A stretch of DNA of 64,000 nt from JACRLV01 sp045863555 (GCA_045863555.1 BTUU01000001.1:1-64000), one strand, 5' to 3'; counted from the first letter of the stretch, positions 51,159 through 59,924 are shown. Numbers and translations are program-made. The notes: a model not told the origin generated them from the sequence alone.

Positions 51159-52046
51159 TTACGCCATCCCGGCCAGAGCCGCAATCGCGCCGGCGACGCC
51201 CTCGGTCGCCGCGGCCATGCGGTCGTAGTCGAGCGTGCCGGGTAGGTCGGTGGCGCGATGGTAATTCCGGTTGCGCAGGAAACTCGTATCCGTGATCATC
51301 AGGGCCGGGTAGCCTAAATCCCAGAATGAGCTGTTGTCGGAGAGGCGGATGCTGTAGACCCACTCCGGCAGCACGATCGAAAAGAGCGGCAGCCGGGAGG
51401 CGCGCTTGAAGCCGCGGCGAAACGCCCAGCAGAGCCGCCACGAACGCAGATTTCCCACGGCCGCGAGAAAATTGCCGCGCCGCGGCAGCCACCAGGCCAG
51501 CCAGCGCGGCAGTTCCATCGGCGCGATCTGCGACCCCGGCGCGTCGGAGTAGTAGCCGACCATCTCGAGGCAGAGCATGCCGACGAGCTTTTCCCCCCGC
51601 TCGCGGCAGCCCTTCGCGTGTACGTGCGAGCCCATCTCCTGCGTGTAGAAGTGCGGCGGCTCCTCGCAGGCGAACGCGACGAAGCGGACGGTCCGGCGGG
51701 TGCCGCGGCCGGCGAGCAGGCGGGCCGTTTCGAGCAGCACGGCCACCGCGGACGCGTTGTCATCCGCCCCGGGCGTCTCGGGGACCGTGTCGTAGTGTGC
51801 CCCGAGTACGACGACCTCGTCCGGCCGCGTCGTGCCGCGGCGTTCGACGATGAGGTTGGTCGCGGTCTGGCCGGTGTCGAGTGTGTATTCCTCGCGGCGC
51901 ACGCTGTCGCCCATGCCGGCGAATTCGCGCTCGATCAGCGTGATCGCGGCGGCGATGGAGTCGGGCTTGCCGAAATGCCGCGGCCCGATGAGCCCGGCGA
52001 GGCGGTCGACGTGCTGATGGAGCCGGCGGGCGAGATCGGAGGTCAT
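51159..52046 (-). CDS. M28 family metallopeptidase
   Basis: The 295-residue protein has the M28 di-zinc site: LGAHYDTVPETPGADDNASAVAVLLETAR (H84, D86 and the DDNAS Asp), FVAFACEEPPHFYTQEMGS (catalytic Glu and a zinc Glu), then a metal Asp/His near YPALMITDTSFLRNRNYH. The family includes aminopeptidases and glutaminyl cyclases. There is no signal peptide, so it appears cytoplasmic unless a non-classical route is used. It converges on the beta-helix protein gene; the epimerase gene follows upstream on the same strand 20 bp away. Confidence 0.9.
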   Translation of the reverse strand: MTSDLARRLHQHVDRLAGLIGPRHFGKPDSIAAAITLIEREFAGMGDSVRREEYTLDTGQTATNLIVERRGTTRPDEVVVLGAHYDTVPETPGADDNASAVAVLLETARLLAGRGTRRTVRFVAFACEEPPHFYTQEMGSHVHAKGCRERGEKLVGMLCLEMVGYYSDAPGSQIAPMELPRWLAWWLPRRGNFLAAVGNLRSWRLCWAFRRGFKRASRLPLFSIVLPEWVYSIRLSDNSSFWDLGYPALMITDTSFLRNRNYHRATDLPGTLDYDRMAAATEGVAGAIAALAGMA

Positions 52047-52066
52047 GCGGGAATAGTACGGCCCAG

Positions 52067-53086
52067 CTACTTCTTGTACGCCTCGCGAATCACCGGGACG
52101 AGATAGTCATTGAACGCCCGGTCGAAGTCGTATTCCGGCTCCCAGCCCCAGTCGCGCCGCGCCGGCGTGTCGTCGACGTCCGCCGGCCAGCTGTCCACGA
52201 TCGCGGCCCGGGCGTGGTCGACATGGAAGGTAATGCGGGCGTTCGGGAAGAACTTCAGCACGCGGTCGCGAATCTCACCCGCCGTCGGGCTGAACGCGCC
52301 GATGTTGTAAATTCGCTGGCTGAGCTTCTCGGCCGGCGTCTCCGCGAGGCGGATGATCGCCTTGATGCCGTCGGGCATGGCCATGAACGGAATCCGTGCC
52401 GCCTCGGACACGAAGCACTCGTAGGGCTTGCCCTGCGCGGCCGCGTGCAGCATTTCGGGCGCGTAGTCGCTCGTGCCGCCCGCGGGCAGCGTGTGAGCGC
52501 TGATGAGGCCGGGGAAACGGATGGCGCGGAAGTCGACGCCGCTCCACGTGCGTTCGGCGGCGAGCTGGCGGAAGTGGAACGTGTAATACCGGCCGAGCTG
52601 CTCGCAGTAGAGCTTGTTGCAGCCGTACATCGTCGTCGGGTAGTTGAAATCGGTCTCGCGGACCTTGCCCGCGGCGGCCTTGGTCGCGAGGTCGGGCAGC
52701 CCGTAGGCCGCGATCGAGCTGGGGAAGAGAAACTTCACCGGGTTCCCATGCCAGCGCGACTGCTCGTGCGCCAGCTTCAGCAGGTTCAGCGTGCCATTGA
52801 CGTTCACCCGGTGCGCCAGGTCCGGCGTGTGCTCGCTGCGCGTGCTCAGCAGGGCCGCGAGGTGATAGACCTGGTGAATCTCATACTCGCTGATGAGCCG
52901 CTGGAGCAGGTTCTCGTCGAGGATATCGCCGACGATGCACGCGACGCAGTGGTTGCCGAGCCGGGCGTCGATCGGTTTGAGGTCGAGCGCGATGAGCTGG
53001 TAATGGGAATTCCGACTCAGGTGCTCGATGAGCCCGTGACCGATTTCGCCGTTGGCGCCAGTGATCAGTACGACCGGTTTTCGCAT
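52067..53086 (-). CDS. NAD-dependent epimerase/dehydratase (extended SDR)
   Basis: The 339-residue protein has the Rossmann motif ITGANGEIGHGLIEHL (7-22), then HLAALLSTRSEHTPDLAHRVNVNGTLNLLKLA, the Ser of FLFPSSIAAYG, and YGCNKLYCEQLGRYY with the catalytic Tyr and Lys. The LSxxxE-P segment and overall length resemble L-threonine 3-dehydrogenase-like and UDP-sugar epimerase SDRs; I cannot separate these by eye. It is probably co-transcribed with the M28 peptidase gene downstream. Confidence 0.85.
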   Translation of the reverse strand: MRKPVVLITGANGEIGHGLIEHLSRNSHYQLIALDLKPIDARLGNHCVACIVGDILDENLLQRLISEYEIHQVYHLAALLSTRSEHTPDLAHRVNVNGTLNLLKLAHEQSRWHGNPVKFLFPSSIAAYGLPDLATKAAAGKVRETDFNYPTTMYGCNKLYCEQLGRYYTFHFRQLAAERTWSGVDFRAIRFPGLISAHTLPAGGTSDYAPEMLHAAAQGKPYECFVSEAARIPFMAMPDGIKAIIRLAETPAEKLSQRIYNIGAFSPTAGEIRDRVLKFFPNARITFHVDHARAAIVDSWPADVDDTPARRDWGWEPEYDFDRAFNDYLVPVIREAYKK

Positions 53087-53236
53087 TTTTCGTTCCCTGA
53101 TGCTGAAACCGCTAGTTTACCGCCAGTGCGGCGGGGCGTTTGGGAGGCTCCCGAACGGCCCCGCACCGCCGCGGGCGACGTCCCGGCCTCATGAACCCGA
53201 TTCTCGCTCTTTCGCGAACCCTCCGACCCTTTTTTT

Positions 53237-53250
53237 TTGAGAATTCTCAA
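53237..53250. promoter_or_regulatory. Perfect 14-base palindrome, possible operator
   Basis: TTGAGAATTCTCAA is its own reverse complement. It lies midway between two divergent promoters next to a T-run, an expected place for a dimeric repressor or activator. The regulator is not known. Confidence 0.5.
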
Positions 53251-53318
53251 ATTTCGGAGAACCCCGGCCGTCCGGAGTCCGTATGACCAGTGCGAACTTG
53301 AAGCCTCCTCCTCTCCAT

Positions 53319-53356
53319 AACCCCGGCGGTGTCGCGAGATCGACGCCGCCGGGGTT
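53319..53356. other. Strong 16-pair hairpin
   Basis: AACCCCGGCGGTGTCG (53319-53334) pairs with CGACGCCGCCGGGGTT (53341-53356) around a CGAGAT loop, with a single T.G pair. No T-run follows on either strand, so it is not a standard terminator. It would sit in the 5' leader of the gene starting at 53406. Confidence 0.65.
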
Positions 53357-53405
53357 GTATTGTTGCTGGACGCCATTTCCTCCGCGCGTACGATTGCGGC
53401 GGACC

Positions 53406-54848
53406 ATGCGTTTTCGGAACCTGATCTCGAATCAGCCGGCGATTGTCTACGCGGTGGGGCTGCTGCTGGCCGCCGTGGTCGGGCGTGACGCCGCCGCGCA
53501 GACGACGTCGCCCTCTGTCCCGCCTCCGTTTGTGCCCGTTGCCGTCGCCCGGATCAAGGCGTCACCTCCGCAGATCGTCGTCACCCCGCCGGATTCCGGA
53601 GGCGCTCCCGCGGCGGGAACGGTCATCCTGGGGAGCTTCGAAATCGGCAGGTTCCTTTCGGTCCCGCTCGCGCGCTTCCAGGCGGCGGCCGGCACGCTTG
53701 TCCTCGACCAGGACCGCGAGCCGGCGCTCTTCTCTCCGGAGTGGTCGGCGACGCCCTCGACGATGCGAGCATGGCTCGTGCGTGACGACGCCGGCGGCCT
53801 GGTAAGGGGCCGGTGGCCGGCCGGTGCGGATTTCATCGCGCGCGTCGACAGCATCGGACCGGGCCGGGCGGCCGCCTGGCTCGATGTCGGCGCAGAATCA
53901 GGCGTCTCAACGGGCGACGTGTTTTTGAAGTCGGTGGGCGTCCAGCCCGTGGCCCGGCTCGAAGTGCGCTCGGTGCTCGATGAGGTCGCCTACTGCCGCA
54001 TCACCTATCTCGCAAAGGGGGCTGCGGTCTCCCCCGGCGACGTGGTGACGGCCTGGCCGGCGCCGGCGGACACCCGCGACGGCCGATGTCGGTCGACGGT
54101 CTGCTTTGTCGAGTCGATGGGCGATGCGCAGGTCCTCTGGATTGCCCGCCCGCCGCGCGCGGCCGTCCCTCGCGAGCCGCGGATGGAACTCACCCGCTCT
54201 GGGCGGTACATGGGCTTTGCGACCGTCGAGCGTCAGGATGCCCTCTTCTGGTATGCGCGGACGCTGCCGTCCGTCGCGGTTGGACCGATTCGGGTCGGGG
54301 ACACCGCCGAAATCAGAACACTGGCGGATATCAGCGCCCCGCGCATCTCGGCGCGCGTCTTCGACCAGAACGAACACGGTGCGCTGATCACCGCCGGCGA
54401 GAACGACGGGCTCTCGGCCGGCCTCACCGCGACGGCCCTTCGCGGCGATCGCCTCCTCGGTCTCATCGAAGTCATCCGCGTCACCGGCGGGTATGCCACG
54501 ATTCGGATGCAAGCGGGCGCCGATGCGGCGGCCGCGCACTCCACCACCGCCCCGGCCGAGCCGCCGATGCTGGAGCGCCTCGACGAGATTCGCTTCGGGC
54601 CGCCGCGCTTGCCGGACCGCATCATCGGCCGCGTCGTGCGACTCGAAGGGGATGCCCTGACCCTTGATCTGACGTCGCCTGTTACGCCGCGACCCGGCGA
54701 TCTGCTTTCGCTCCGCGTCAAGGACGCCACGATCGCCGTCGCACTCGTCCTCGAAACGGCGGAGGGCCGCGCCGTCGCGTTCCTCCTCGCCGAATCCTGG
54801 ACCGCTCCCATCTCGGGGGGAACGTCGGTGGCGGCTCCGGTGCCCTGA
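53406..54848 (+). CDS. Secreted protein of unknown function
   Basis: The start at 53406 gives 480 residues beginning with basic and hydrophobic sequence (IVYAVGLLLAAVVGRDAAAQ), a signal peptide with an AxA-type site. The mature part is beta-rich with several similar units: WLDVGAESGVSTGDVFLKS...ARLEVRSVLDEVAYCRI, KGAAVSPGDVVTAW, ALITAGENDGLSAGLTATAL, DLTSPVTPRPGDLLSLRV. These G(D/N)xSGVxxGD-type units recall FlgT-C/MreC-like beta barrels. No enzyme motif. Two lipoprotein/secreted genes follow on the same strand. Confidence 0.65.
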   Translation: MRFRNLISNQPAIVYAVGLLLAAVVGRDAAAQTTSPSVPPPFVPVAVARIKASPPQIVVTPPDSGGAPAAGTVILGSFEIGRFLSVPLARFQAAAGTLVLDQDREPALFSPEWSATPSTMRAWLVRDDAGGLVRGRWPAGADFIARVDSIGPGRAAAWLDVGAESGVSTGDVFLKSVGVQPVARLEVRSVLDEVAYCRITYLAKGAAVSPGDVVTAWPAPADTRDGRCRSTVCFVESMGDAQVLWIARPPRAAVPREPRMELTRSGRYMGFATVERQDALFWYARTLPSVAVGPIRVGDTAEIRTLADISAPRISARVFDQNEHGALITAGENDGLSAGLTATALRGDRLLGLIEVIRVTGGYATIRMQAGADAAAAHSTTAPAEPPMLERLDEIRFGPPRLPDRIIGRVVRLEGDALTLDLTSPVTPRPGDLLSLRVKDATIAVALVLETAEGRAVAFLLAESWTAPISGGTSVAAPVP

Positions 54849-54884
54849 ATCTCGCCGCTTGTCGCACCACGGCGGCCGATAATC

Positions 54885-54893
54885 TGCTAGAAT
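54885..54893 (+). promoter_or_regulatory. Extended -10 promoter for the DUF2092 gene
   Basis: TGCTAGAAT matches the extended -10 form TGnTATAAT, 45 bases upstream of the ATG at 54938. A -35 is not needed in this class; TTGTCG (54859-54864) is too far. Confidence 0.5.
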
Positions 54894-54937
54894 CAATAGT
54901 CAGCCGGTTTCCCGGCCAATTGTTGCGAGGATCTCCC

Positions 54938-55744
54938 ATGAACAGGCGTATATCCGCGGTCCGTGCGCAGTGGTGCTTCGCCGCGCTGCTTACCCTCCTT
55001 TCCGCCGGCTGTGCGGCGACGTCCGGAACCGCCGCCATGTCTTCCGAGCCGGTCATCGACCTGCGCGCCGATGATCAGTTGCGTCGAATGACGGATTACC
55101 TCAAGGGGCTGGACCGCCTGCGCTTCGAAGTGGACGTGACATACGACGACTATCTCGTCGACGACGAGCTGGTTCAGAAGCACCGCCGATCGACCGTCGA
55201 AGCGCTTCGACCGGATCGCCTCCGCGGCTCGGCCGCTTCCGACGACGATGAGCGCGCCTACTGGTTTGACGGTTCTCGCCTGACGTTCCTCGACCGCCGG
55301 AACAACGTGTATTCGGAAGTCGCGGTCGCCGGCAGCATCGATACGCTCATCGAGACGCTGGCCGACAAGTACGACGTCGTAAACCCCGTCATGGAGTTTC
55401 TCTCCACGGATGCGTACCGGTGGCTGATGGGCAACGTGTCCGATGCGGAGTACGTGGGCGAGGTGACGCTCGCCGGCGAAAAATGCCATCACCTGGCCTA
55501 TCGCCAGCCCACGCTGGACTGGCAGATCTGGATCTCGGCCGGAGACGCGGCACTGCCGCGAAAGCTCGTCATTCGGTACAAGCAGTTGACGGGATACCCG
55601 CAGTACCAGGCCGTGTTTTCTTCGTGGGATACCGCGCCGAATTTCAGCGCAGCCGATTTTGCCGCCCAGGTGCCGGCGGACGCCGGCCGCGTGGAGTTCC
55701 AGCCGCAGGCCCGGGCCGTGGGCTCGGGCACAAAGCCGCAATAG
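54938..55744 (+). CDS. DUF2092 family lipoprotein
   Basis: The start at 54938 has GAGG nine bases upstream and gives 268 residues. The signal ends in LLSAGC, with Cys about 24 as the lipid site. The body matches DUF2092: LRRMTDYLKGLDRLRFEVDVTYDD, RPDRLRG, YWFDGSRLTFLDRRNNVYSEV, GEKCHHLAYRQPTLDWQIWI and LPRKLVIRYKQL. This is a LolA/LppX-like half-barrel fold. The function is unknown, perhaps lipid or hydrophobe binding in the periplasm. The next gene begins 12 bp downstream. Confidence 0.85.
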   Translation: MNRRISAVRAQWCFAALLTLLSAGCAATSGTAAMSSEPVIDLRADDQLRRMTDYLKGLDRLRFEVDVTYDDYLVDDELVQKHRRSTVEALRPDRLRGSAASDDDERAYWFDGSRLTFLDRRNNVYSEVAVAGSIDTLIETLADKYDVVNPVMEFLSTDAYRWLMGNVSDAEYVGEVTLAGEKCHHLAYRQPTLDWQIWISAGDAALPRKLVIRYKQLTGYPQYQAVFSSWDTAPNFSAADFAAQVPADAGRVEFQPQARAVGSGTKPQ

Positions 55745-55756
55745 GGGAGTTCTTCC

Positions 55757-56713
55757 ATGACCTGTTCACGTTTCTGTGGCGCAGCCGCAATTTTCCTGGC
55801 GTTGCTGTCGGCCATACCCACGACCTCGGCGCAGGACAACGATCGGGGTGCGAGGCGTTTCGGGCGTCAAGGCCGGTCCGACGATCGCGACCGCGATCGC
55901 GACCGCGGTGACGATCGAGATCGAGATCGAGATCGGGACCGCGGTGGACGCAGACCGCCCGTCGCGCGCGCCATCCGCGTCGGCACGACCGTGAGCGCGC
56001 TGCCGCGCGGCCACCGCGAAGTCGTCGTTCGCGGGGCCCGCTATTACGTCCACGAGAGCGTCTGCTATACGCGCGGTCCGAGGCCCGATACCTATGTCGT
56101 GGTCCGGCCCCCGCACGGCCTCTCGCTTACGCACATTCCGTCGGACTATGTTTCGGTTCAGATCGGGGGTGCGTCGTTCTACTACTACGACGACTGCTAT
56201 TACGACGATCGCCTGACGGTGGTGGATTGTCCGATCGGCGGCACGATCACGCAGCTCGGCGTCAGCGTCGAGGTCGTCGAAGGCCGTGACGGCCGGTACT
56301 ACCGCGATGGCGACCGGCTCTTCAAGGCGGTCATTCGAGGCGGCAAGACCCTCTACGAGCGTGTGTCGGTCCGCGCGGACGACCTGCGCCCCGCGTCGTG
56401 GGAGTTGCTCGGGTCCGCGAAGATCAGCTTCCGGGGCGAACTGGAGTCGATCCCCAGCAGCCTCCGCCGCGGGCGCTTCCACCAGATGCGGATCGAAGTC
56501 ACCGGCGGCGACGTCGAGATCTACGACATCGCGGTGCGCTTCGCCAATGGCGAGATCTTCTCGCCCAATATCCGGCAGAGCTTCGACGAGAACACGCGCA
56601 GTCGGATCATCGACCTGCCGGGTGACGATCGGTTCATCAAGGAGGTCGTCTTCCGGGCGAAGAGTCGGCTGACGCTCGCGGGAAAGGCGACCATTTCGAT
56701 CGCGGTGCGCTGA
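55757..56713 (+). CDS. Secreted Arg-Asp-repeat protein (DUF6515/DUF2541-like)
   Basis: The 318-residue protein has GGGGAG upstream of the ATG and a signal peptide (AAAIFLALLSAIPTTSAQ). Residues about 30-65 form a low-complexity Arg-Asp stretch encoded by near-perfect 6-base repeats (GATCGA, GACCGC). Next comes VVVRGARYYVHESVCYTRGPRPDTYVVVRPPHGLSLTHIPSDYV...YYYYDDCYYD, resembling DUF6515. The C-terminal 100 residues (ISFRGELESIPSSLRRGRFHQMRIEVTGGDVEIYDIAVRF...) resemble DUF2541. It pairs with the DUF2092 lipoprotein in many genomes I recall, but this is not verified here. Confidence 0.72.
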   Translation: MTCSRFCGAAAIFLALLSAIPTTSAQDNDRGARRFGRQGRSDDRDRDRDRGDDRDRDRDRDRGGRRPPVARAIRVGTTVSALPRGHREVVVRGARYYVHESVCYTRGPRPDTYVVVRPPHGLSLTHIPSDYVSVQIGGASFYYYDDCYYDDRLTVVDCPIGGTITQLGVSVEVVEGRDGRYYRDGDRLFKAVIRGGKTLYERVSVRADDLRPASWELLGSAKISFRGELESIPSSLRRGRFHQMRIEVTGGDVEIYDIAVRFANGEIFSPNIRQSFDENTRSRIIDLPGDDRFIKEVVFRAKSRLTLAGKATISIAVR

Positions 56714-56768
56714 CCGCACGCGAAGCGACTCAGCCACGCCCGGCGTGTAGTCCGCGCGGAAGGTGTCG

Positions 56769-56951
56769 ATGCGCAGGATCGTCGGAATCGGCCTTGTGGC
56801 GATCGCAATGCTCTGGCTGGCCTGGATCGTGCCGGACACGCCGGAAGAAGCCCGCGGGGATCGGAAGCCCGGCCAGGTGCTCCTGAGCGCCGGGCTGCTG
56901 ATCGCCGGTCTTACGCTCGTTGCGCTCCCTGGGCGGGCCCGGAGGGGTTAA
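56769..56951 (+). CDS. Small two-helix membrane protein
   Basis: The start at 56769 (GGAAGG five bases upstream) gives 60 residues with two hydrophobic helices, RIVGIGLVAIAMLWLAWIV and LLSAGLLIAGLTLVALPG, joined by a short charged loop (PDTPEEARGDRKPGQ). It follows the DUF2541-like gene by about 55 bp. Function unknown. Confidence 0.55.
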   Translation: MRRIVGIGLVAIAMLWLAWIVPDTPEEARGDRKPGQVLLSAGLLIAGLTLVALPGRARRG

Positions 56952-57021
56952 TTCGGCGCGGATCTAGAGATTCGAGACCGGAGGCCCACGCCCGCAATCA
57001 AGCCAATGAGCCGGAACGTCA

Positions 57022-57585
57022 CTACCCCAGGACCGTCAGAAACTGCCGCAACCACTCCACATGCGCCGTCCACGCCGGCCCGGTGACGAGATTGTCGTCC
57101 GTGTGCGCACCCTCGAACGGCAGGCTGACGAACTCCGCGCCCGCCAGCGTGACCTCCGGCGCGCACGCCGGGGAGGCGTTGACGCGCCGGCCGCGAATCA
57201 CGTCGGCCGCAGCGAGAAGCTGGGCACCGTGGCAGATGGCGGCGATGGGCTTGCGCGATTGGGCGAAGTGGCGGACGATCGCGAGGACGTTCTTGTTCAG
57301 ACGCAGGTATTCGGGCGCCCGCCCGCCGGGAATGACGAGGGCGTCATATTCCTCGGGCTTGATCTCGGAAAACGACGCGTTGAGCGTGAAATTGTGGCCG
57401 CGCTTCTCCGTGTATGTCTGGTCGCCTTCGAAATCGTGGATCGCGGTTCGAACGGTCTGGCCGGCGGCCTTGTCGGGGCAGACGGCGTCGACGCGGTGGC
57501 CGGCGATCTGGAGGGCCTGAAACGGGACCATGACTTCGTAGTCTTCCACGAAGTCGCCGACGAGCATCAGAATCTTCTTAGCCAT
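57022..57585 (-). CDS. DJ-1/PfpI family protein
   Basis: The start at 57585 has GGAGG upstream and gives 187 residues. It contains KILMLVGDFVEDYEVMVPFQAL, DALVIPGGRAPEYLRLN, and the nucleophile elbow AAICHGAQLLAAAD (Cys about 104), the Glu-Cys-His-type site of PfpI/YhbO proteins. Members act as small hydrolases, glyoxalases or deglycases in stress protection; the exact activity varies. It stands between the small membrane protein and the sulfotransferase fusion, with no clear operon. Confidence 0.9.
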   Translation of the reverse strand: MAKKILMLVGDFVEDYEVMVPFQALQIAGHRVDAVCPDKAAGQTVRTAIHDFEGDQTYTEKRGHNFTLNASFSEIKPEEYDALVIPGGRAPEYLRLNKNVLAIVRHFAQSRKPIAAICHGAQLLAAADVIRGRRVNASPACAPEVTLAGAEFVSLPFEGAHTDDNLVTGPAWTAHVEWLRQFLTVLG

Positions 57586-57647
57586 TTGGGCTGCCTCCAT
57601 TGCGGCTCAACTCCGTCGGCGGTCGCTGCCCGGCCCTCAAATCGAGT

Positions 57648-59636
57648 CTATGCAGGCAGTTCGGCAGCTGCGTAGCCCCAGCGGGTCATCAGATCGCCCA
57701 CTGCCGCGTCGATTCGCCGACGGTCCTCCTCGGCCATCGCCCGATGCTTGTTCTTCTGGTAGCCCGCGACGGATGCGACGTACGCATCGAGCCGCGACCG
57801 GAACTCGGGCGTCAGCGGCAGTTCGAGCTGCGCGTAGATCGCCTCGATCACGCCGATCGGGTCGCGTTCCAGGTCCTCGAATCGCACTTCAGAAAAGCGA
57901 TTCTCCGCGAGCGCGGCCGCGTCGCGATAAAACGCCCGCTCGATGGCCGCATAGTTGTCGAGGAAGCGATCTGCGTACGTGTTTGACGCGGGCGGGTCGT
58001 GAAGCTGGAAGAGCACCTGTCCCTCGCGGGCGAAGTGGACGTTGGAGCGGTAGACGTCATACGGGTTGCGATGGATGTGCACGATCCGCGCGTCGGGGAA
58101 GAGTTCGAGCAGCATCGGCAGCCGCCCGGTGTTGCACGGGTTCTTCAGCACGGGCCGGCGGTTGTTCCAGAAGACGAGCTTGCGCAGAAAAGCGAGGTTG
58201 ATCCGGCCCCAGCGGCGACGCTCGGCCGGCGTGAAGCCCTCGAGCAGGAAGAAGCGGTCATAGGCCGCACCCTGTTCCGGAAAGACCCAGCCCCAATAGG
58301 GCGAGAGACGCGACGTGCACGCGATCGCGAACTCTTCCTCGTTGGCCGAGAAGACGTGAAACTGCACCGCGTCCATCGGCCGCTGCCACGGCAGAAAGGC
58401 GGCCAGCATGCCGGACATCGGCCAGCCGGCGAAGAGGGCTCCGCAGGGGTTCAGTACGTGGTGATTGCGCGGTGCGACGAGATTCGGGTCGAGCGCGAGC
58501 AGGTTGTGCAGGTGGGTCGTGCCGCTGCGATGGACGCCGAGGATGAAGACCGGATCGAGCACGCGGCGACGGGCGATCAGCGGCGCGAGCAGTCGCTCCG
58601 GCAGGCAGATCAGGCCATTGATCCCGCCGAGAACGATCATGCCCGCCAGCCGCAGCAGGTAGTCGCGCCCGACGCGCCACTTCGCGAGCGCGAGCACGTG
58701 CACGACAACCTCGATGGGCGCCAGGCACATCGGCATCGCCAGCGGATAGACGCGTTTGAGGCTGGCGGGGATGGCGCTTTCCGGGACCGCGTCCGTGCGT
58801 GGCTGACGCAGCGCCAGCACGATCGCAGGCAGAGCGGCCGCGGCGAGGACCATCCAGAAAATCGGGGCCTGCACCGGGTCAAGGTGCGGCGCAAACCACG
58901 CGAGCAACGGGCTCTCTTTCGCGCGGTCGAGCAGATGCGCCTGGTCGTTCGTCTTTTGCACGATGAGGAAGCCGGCGAGGATCGCGCCCGGGGCGAGGAT
59001 ATTCCCGCTCGCGATGCGCACCGCACCGAGGAGCAATTGCGTGCACAGCAGGCCTATCTCGCGCTGCCACCCCGGGCCGGCGAGCAGCTCGTCCGGCCGG
59101 TTCAGGCGCAGCAGCAGCGGCAGGGCGGCGGCGGAGATGGCAATGGCCGCCAGATTGCCGTAACGCTCGCGAAAAAGCCCCAGAAAGTAGCCGCTGAGGA
59201 TGATCTGGAGCGAGAACGCGATCAACAGCGAGATCGGGATGATCCAGATGACGTCGAACCAGTCGCTGAAGTACATCACGCCCGGCCAGCCCAGCGCCCC
59301 GAGCCGCCACGCGACGATGTAATACGCCGCCGTCGCGCCGACACCGGCCGCGAGCCCGCCGAAGAAGCCCGGCCGCCAGCGATCGCCGATGGCCAGGCCA
59401 TACTGAGCCGCGGGGCGTCGCTCCAGCACGGCCATGAGCGACAGGGTCATGAGCGCGACGGGCAGGAGGACGTACTGGGCGGTTTCGCCGAAGATGTGTT
59501 CCTGCAAGCCGCTGGCCCACGCCGCGACCTGGATCGGCACGGCAATCGCAAGCGTCACCGCGGCCCAGGCGATGAGCTTGACCCATGGCGGCGCGGCGAT
59601 GAGGCGGTCGGTCCAGCCGGCGGGACGGTCGTTCAT
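57648..59636 (-). CDS. Fusion: degenerate CPBP membrane domain + sulfotransferase
   Basis: The start at 59636 gives 662 residues. Residues 20-345 hold about nine membrane helices resembling the CPBP (CAAX protease) domain: SGYFLGLFRERYG and GAVRIASGNILAPGAILAG match its conserved segments. However, the catalytic EExxxR is replaced (L143, Q144, S148) and no metal His is seen, so protease activity is unlikely. Residues 355-660 form a sulfotransferase: the 5'-phosphosulfate loop FILGVHRSGTTHLHNLLA (367-375 core) and the 3'-phosphate loop HIHRNPYDVYRS (about 520-531). It would sulfate a membrane-associated acceptor using PAPS; the acceptor is unknown. Confidence 0.82.
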   Translation of the reverse strand: MNDRPAGWTDRLIAAPPWVKLIAWAAVTLAIAVPIQVAAWASGLQEHIFGETAQYVLLPVALMTLSLMAVLERRPAAQYGLAIGDRWRPGFFGGLAAGVGATAAYYIVAWRLGALGWPGVMYFSDWFDVIWIIPISLLIAFSLQIILSGYFLGLFRERYGNLAAIAISAAALPLLLRLNRPDELLAGPGWQREIGLLCTQLLLGAVRIASGNILAPGAILAGFLIVQKTNDQAHLLDRAKESPLLAWFAPHLDPVQAPIFWMVLAAAALPAIVLALRQPRTDAVPESAIPASLKRVYPLAMPMCLAPIEVVVHVLALAKWRVGRDYLLRLAGMIVLGGINGLICLPERLLAPLIARRRVLDPVFILGVHRSGTTHLHNLLALDPNLVAPRNHHVLNPCGALFAGWPMSGMLAAFLPWQRPMDAVQFHVFSANEEEFAIACTSRLSPYWGWVFPEQGAAYDRFFLLEGFTPAERRRWGRINLAFLRKLVFWNNRRPVLKNPCNTGRLPMLLELFPDARIVHIHRNPYDVYRSNVHFAREGQVLFQLHDPPASNTYADRFLDNYAAIERAFYRDAAALAENRFSEVRFEDLERDPIGVIEAIYAQLELPLTPEFRSRLDAYVASVAGYQKNKHRAMAEEDRRRIDAAVGDLMTRWGYAAAELPA

Positions 59637-59681
59637 GGCGGCGAGGGTATAGCGGCCGGGGCGGGATTCCAATTCGGGCGG

Positions 59682-59924
59682 TCAGAACAGCCGCCGCTTC
59701 CGAGAACTCCGCGCGCGGCGCGACTGCACTTGTTTCTCGATTGCAGATGCCGTCTCGTCACTGATTCCGTCACTCCGGGCGCGGGCAAGCCACGCATGAA
59801 GGTCAAACGGCTTGGGCACGACGCGCTTGATGAGATCGCTGAACGACTCGCCGTCGCGACACGCGCGTGCCAGGCGCTCGTAGGCCTCGGCATCGATCCG
59901 GATCGATTTTCGAGCCGTGCGCAT
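59682..59924 (-). CDS. VapB/DUF217-like antitoxin overlapping dxs
   Basis: The 80-residue protein begins MRTARKSIRIDAEAYERLARACRDGESFSDLIKRVV, matching DUF217-type antitoxins (KxIxIxxEAYxxLxxxxxxxESFSDxIxRxx), which have a ribbon-helix-helix start. Its ATG overlaps the dxs stop codon (TAATG), so translation is coupled to dxs. No PIN-domain or other toxin follows; the next gene is the sulfotransferase fusion. The tail is rich in Lys and Arg (RRARSSRKRR). It is either an orphan antitoxin or a regulator placed under dxs control. Confidence 0.78.
   Translation of the reverse strand: MRTARKSIRIDAEAYERLARACRDGESFSDLIKRVVPKPFDLHAWLARARSDGISDETASAIEKQVQSRRARSSRKRRLF

Larger units (their letters stand above)
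53087..53405. other. Divergent control region with palindrome and strong hairpin
   Basis: This 319-base gap separates the epimerase (leftward) from the next secreted-protein gene (rightward). It holds a T9 run at 53231-53238, a perfect 14-base palindrome and a 16-pair hairpin, each listed separately. No credible short gene was seen. Confidence 0.6.
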
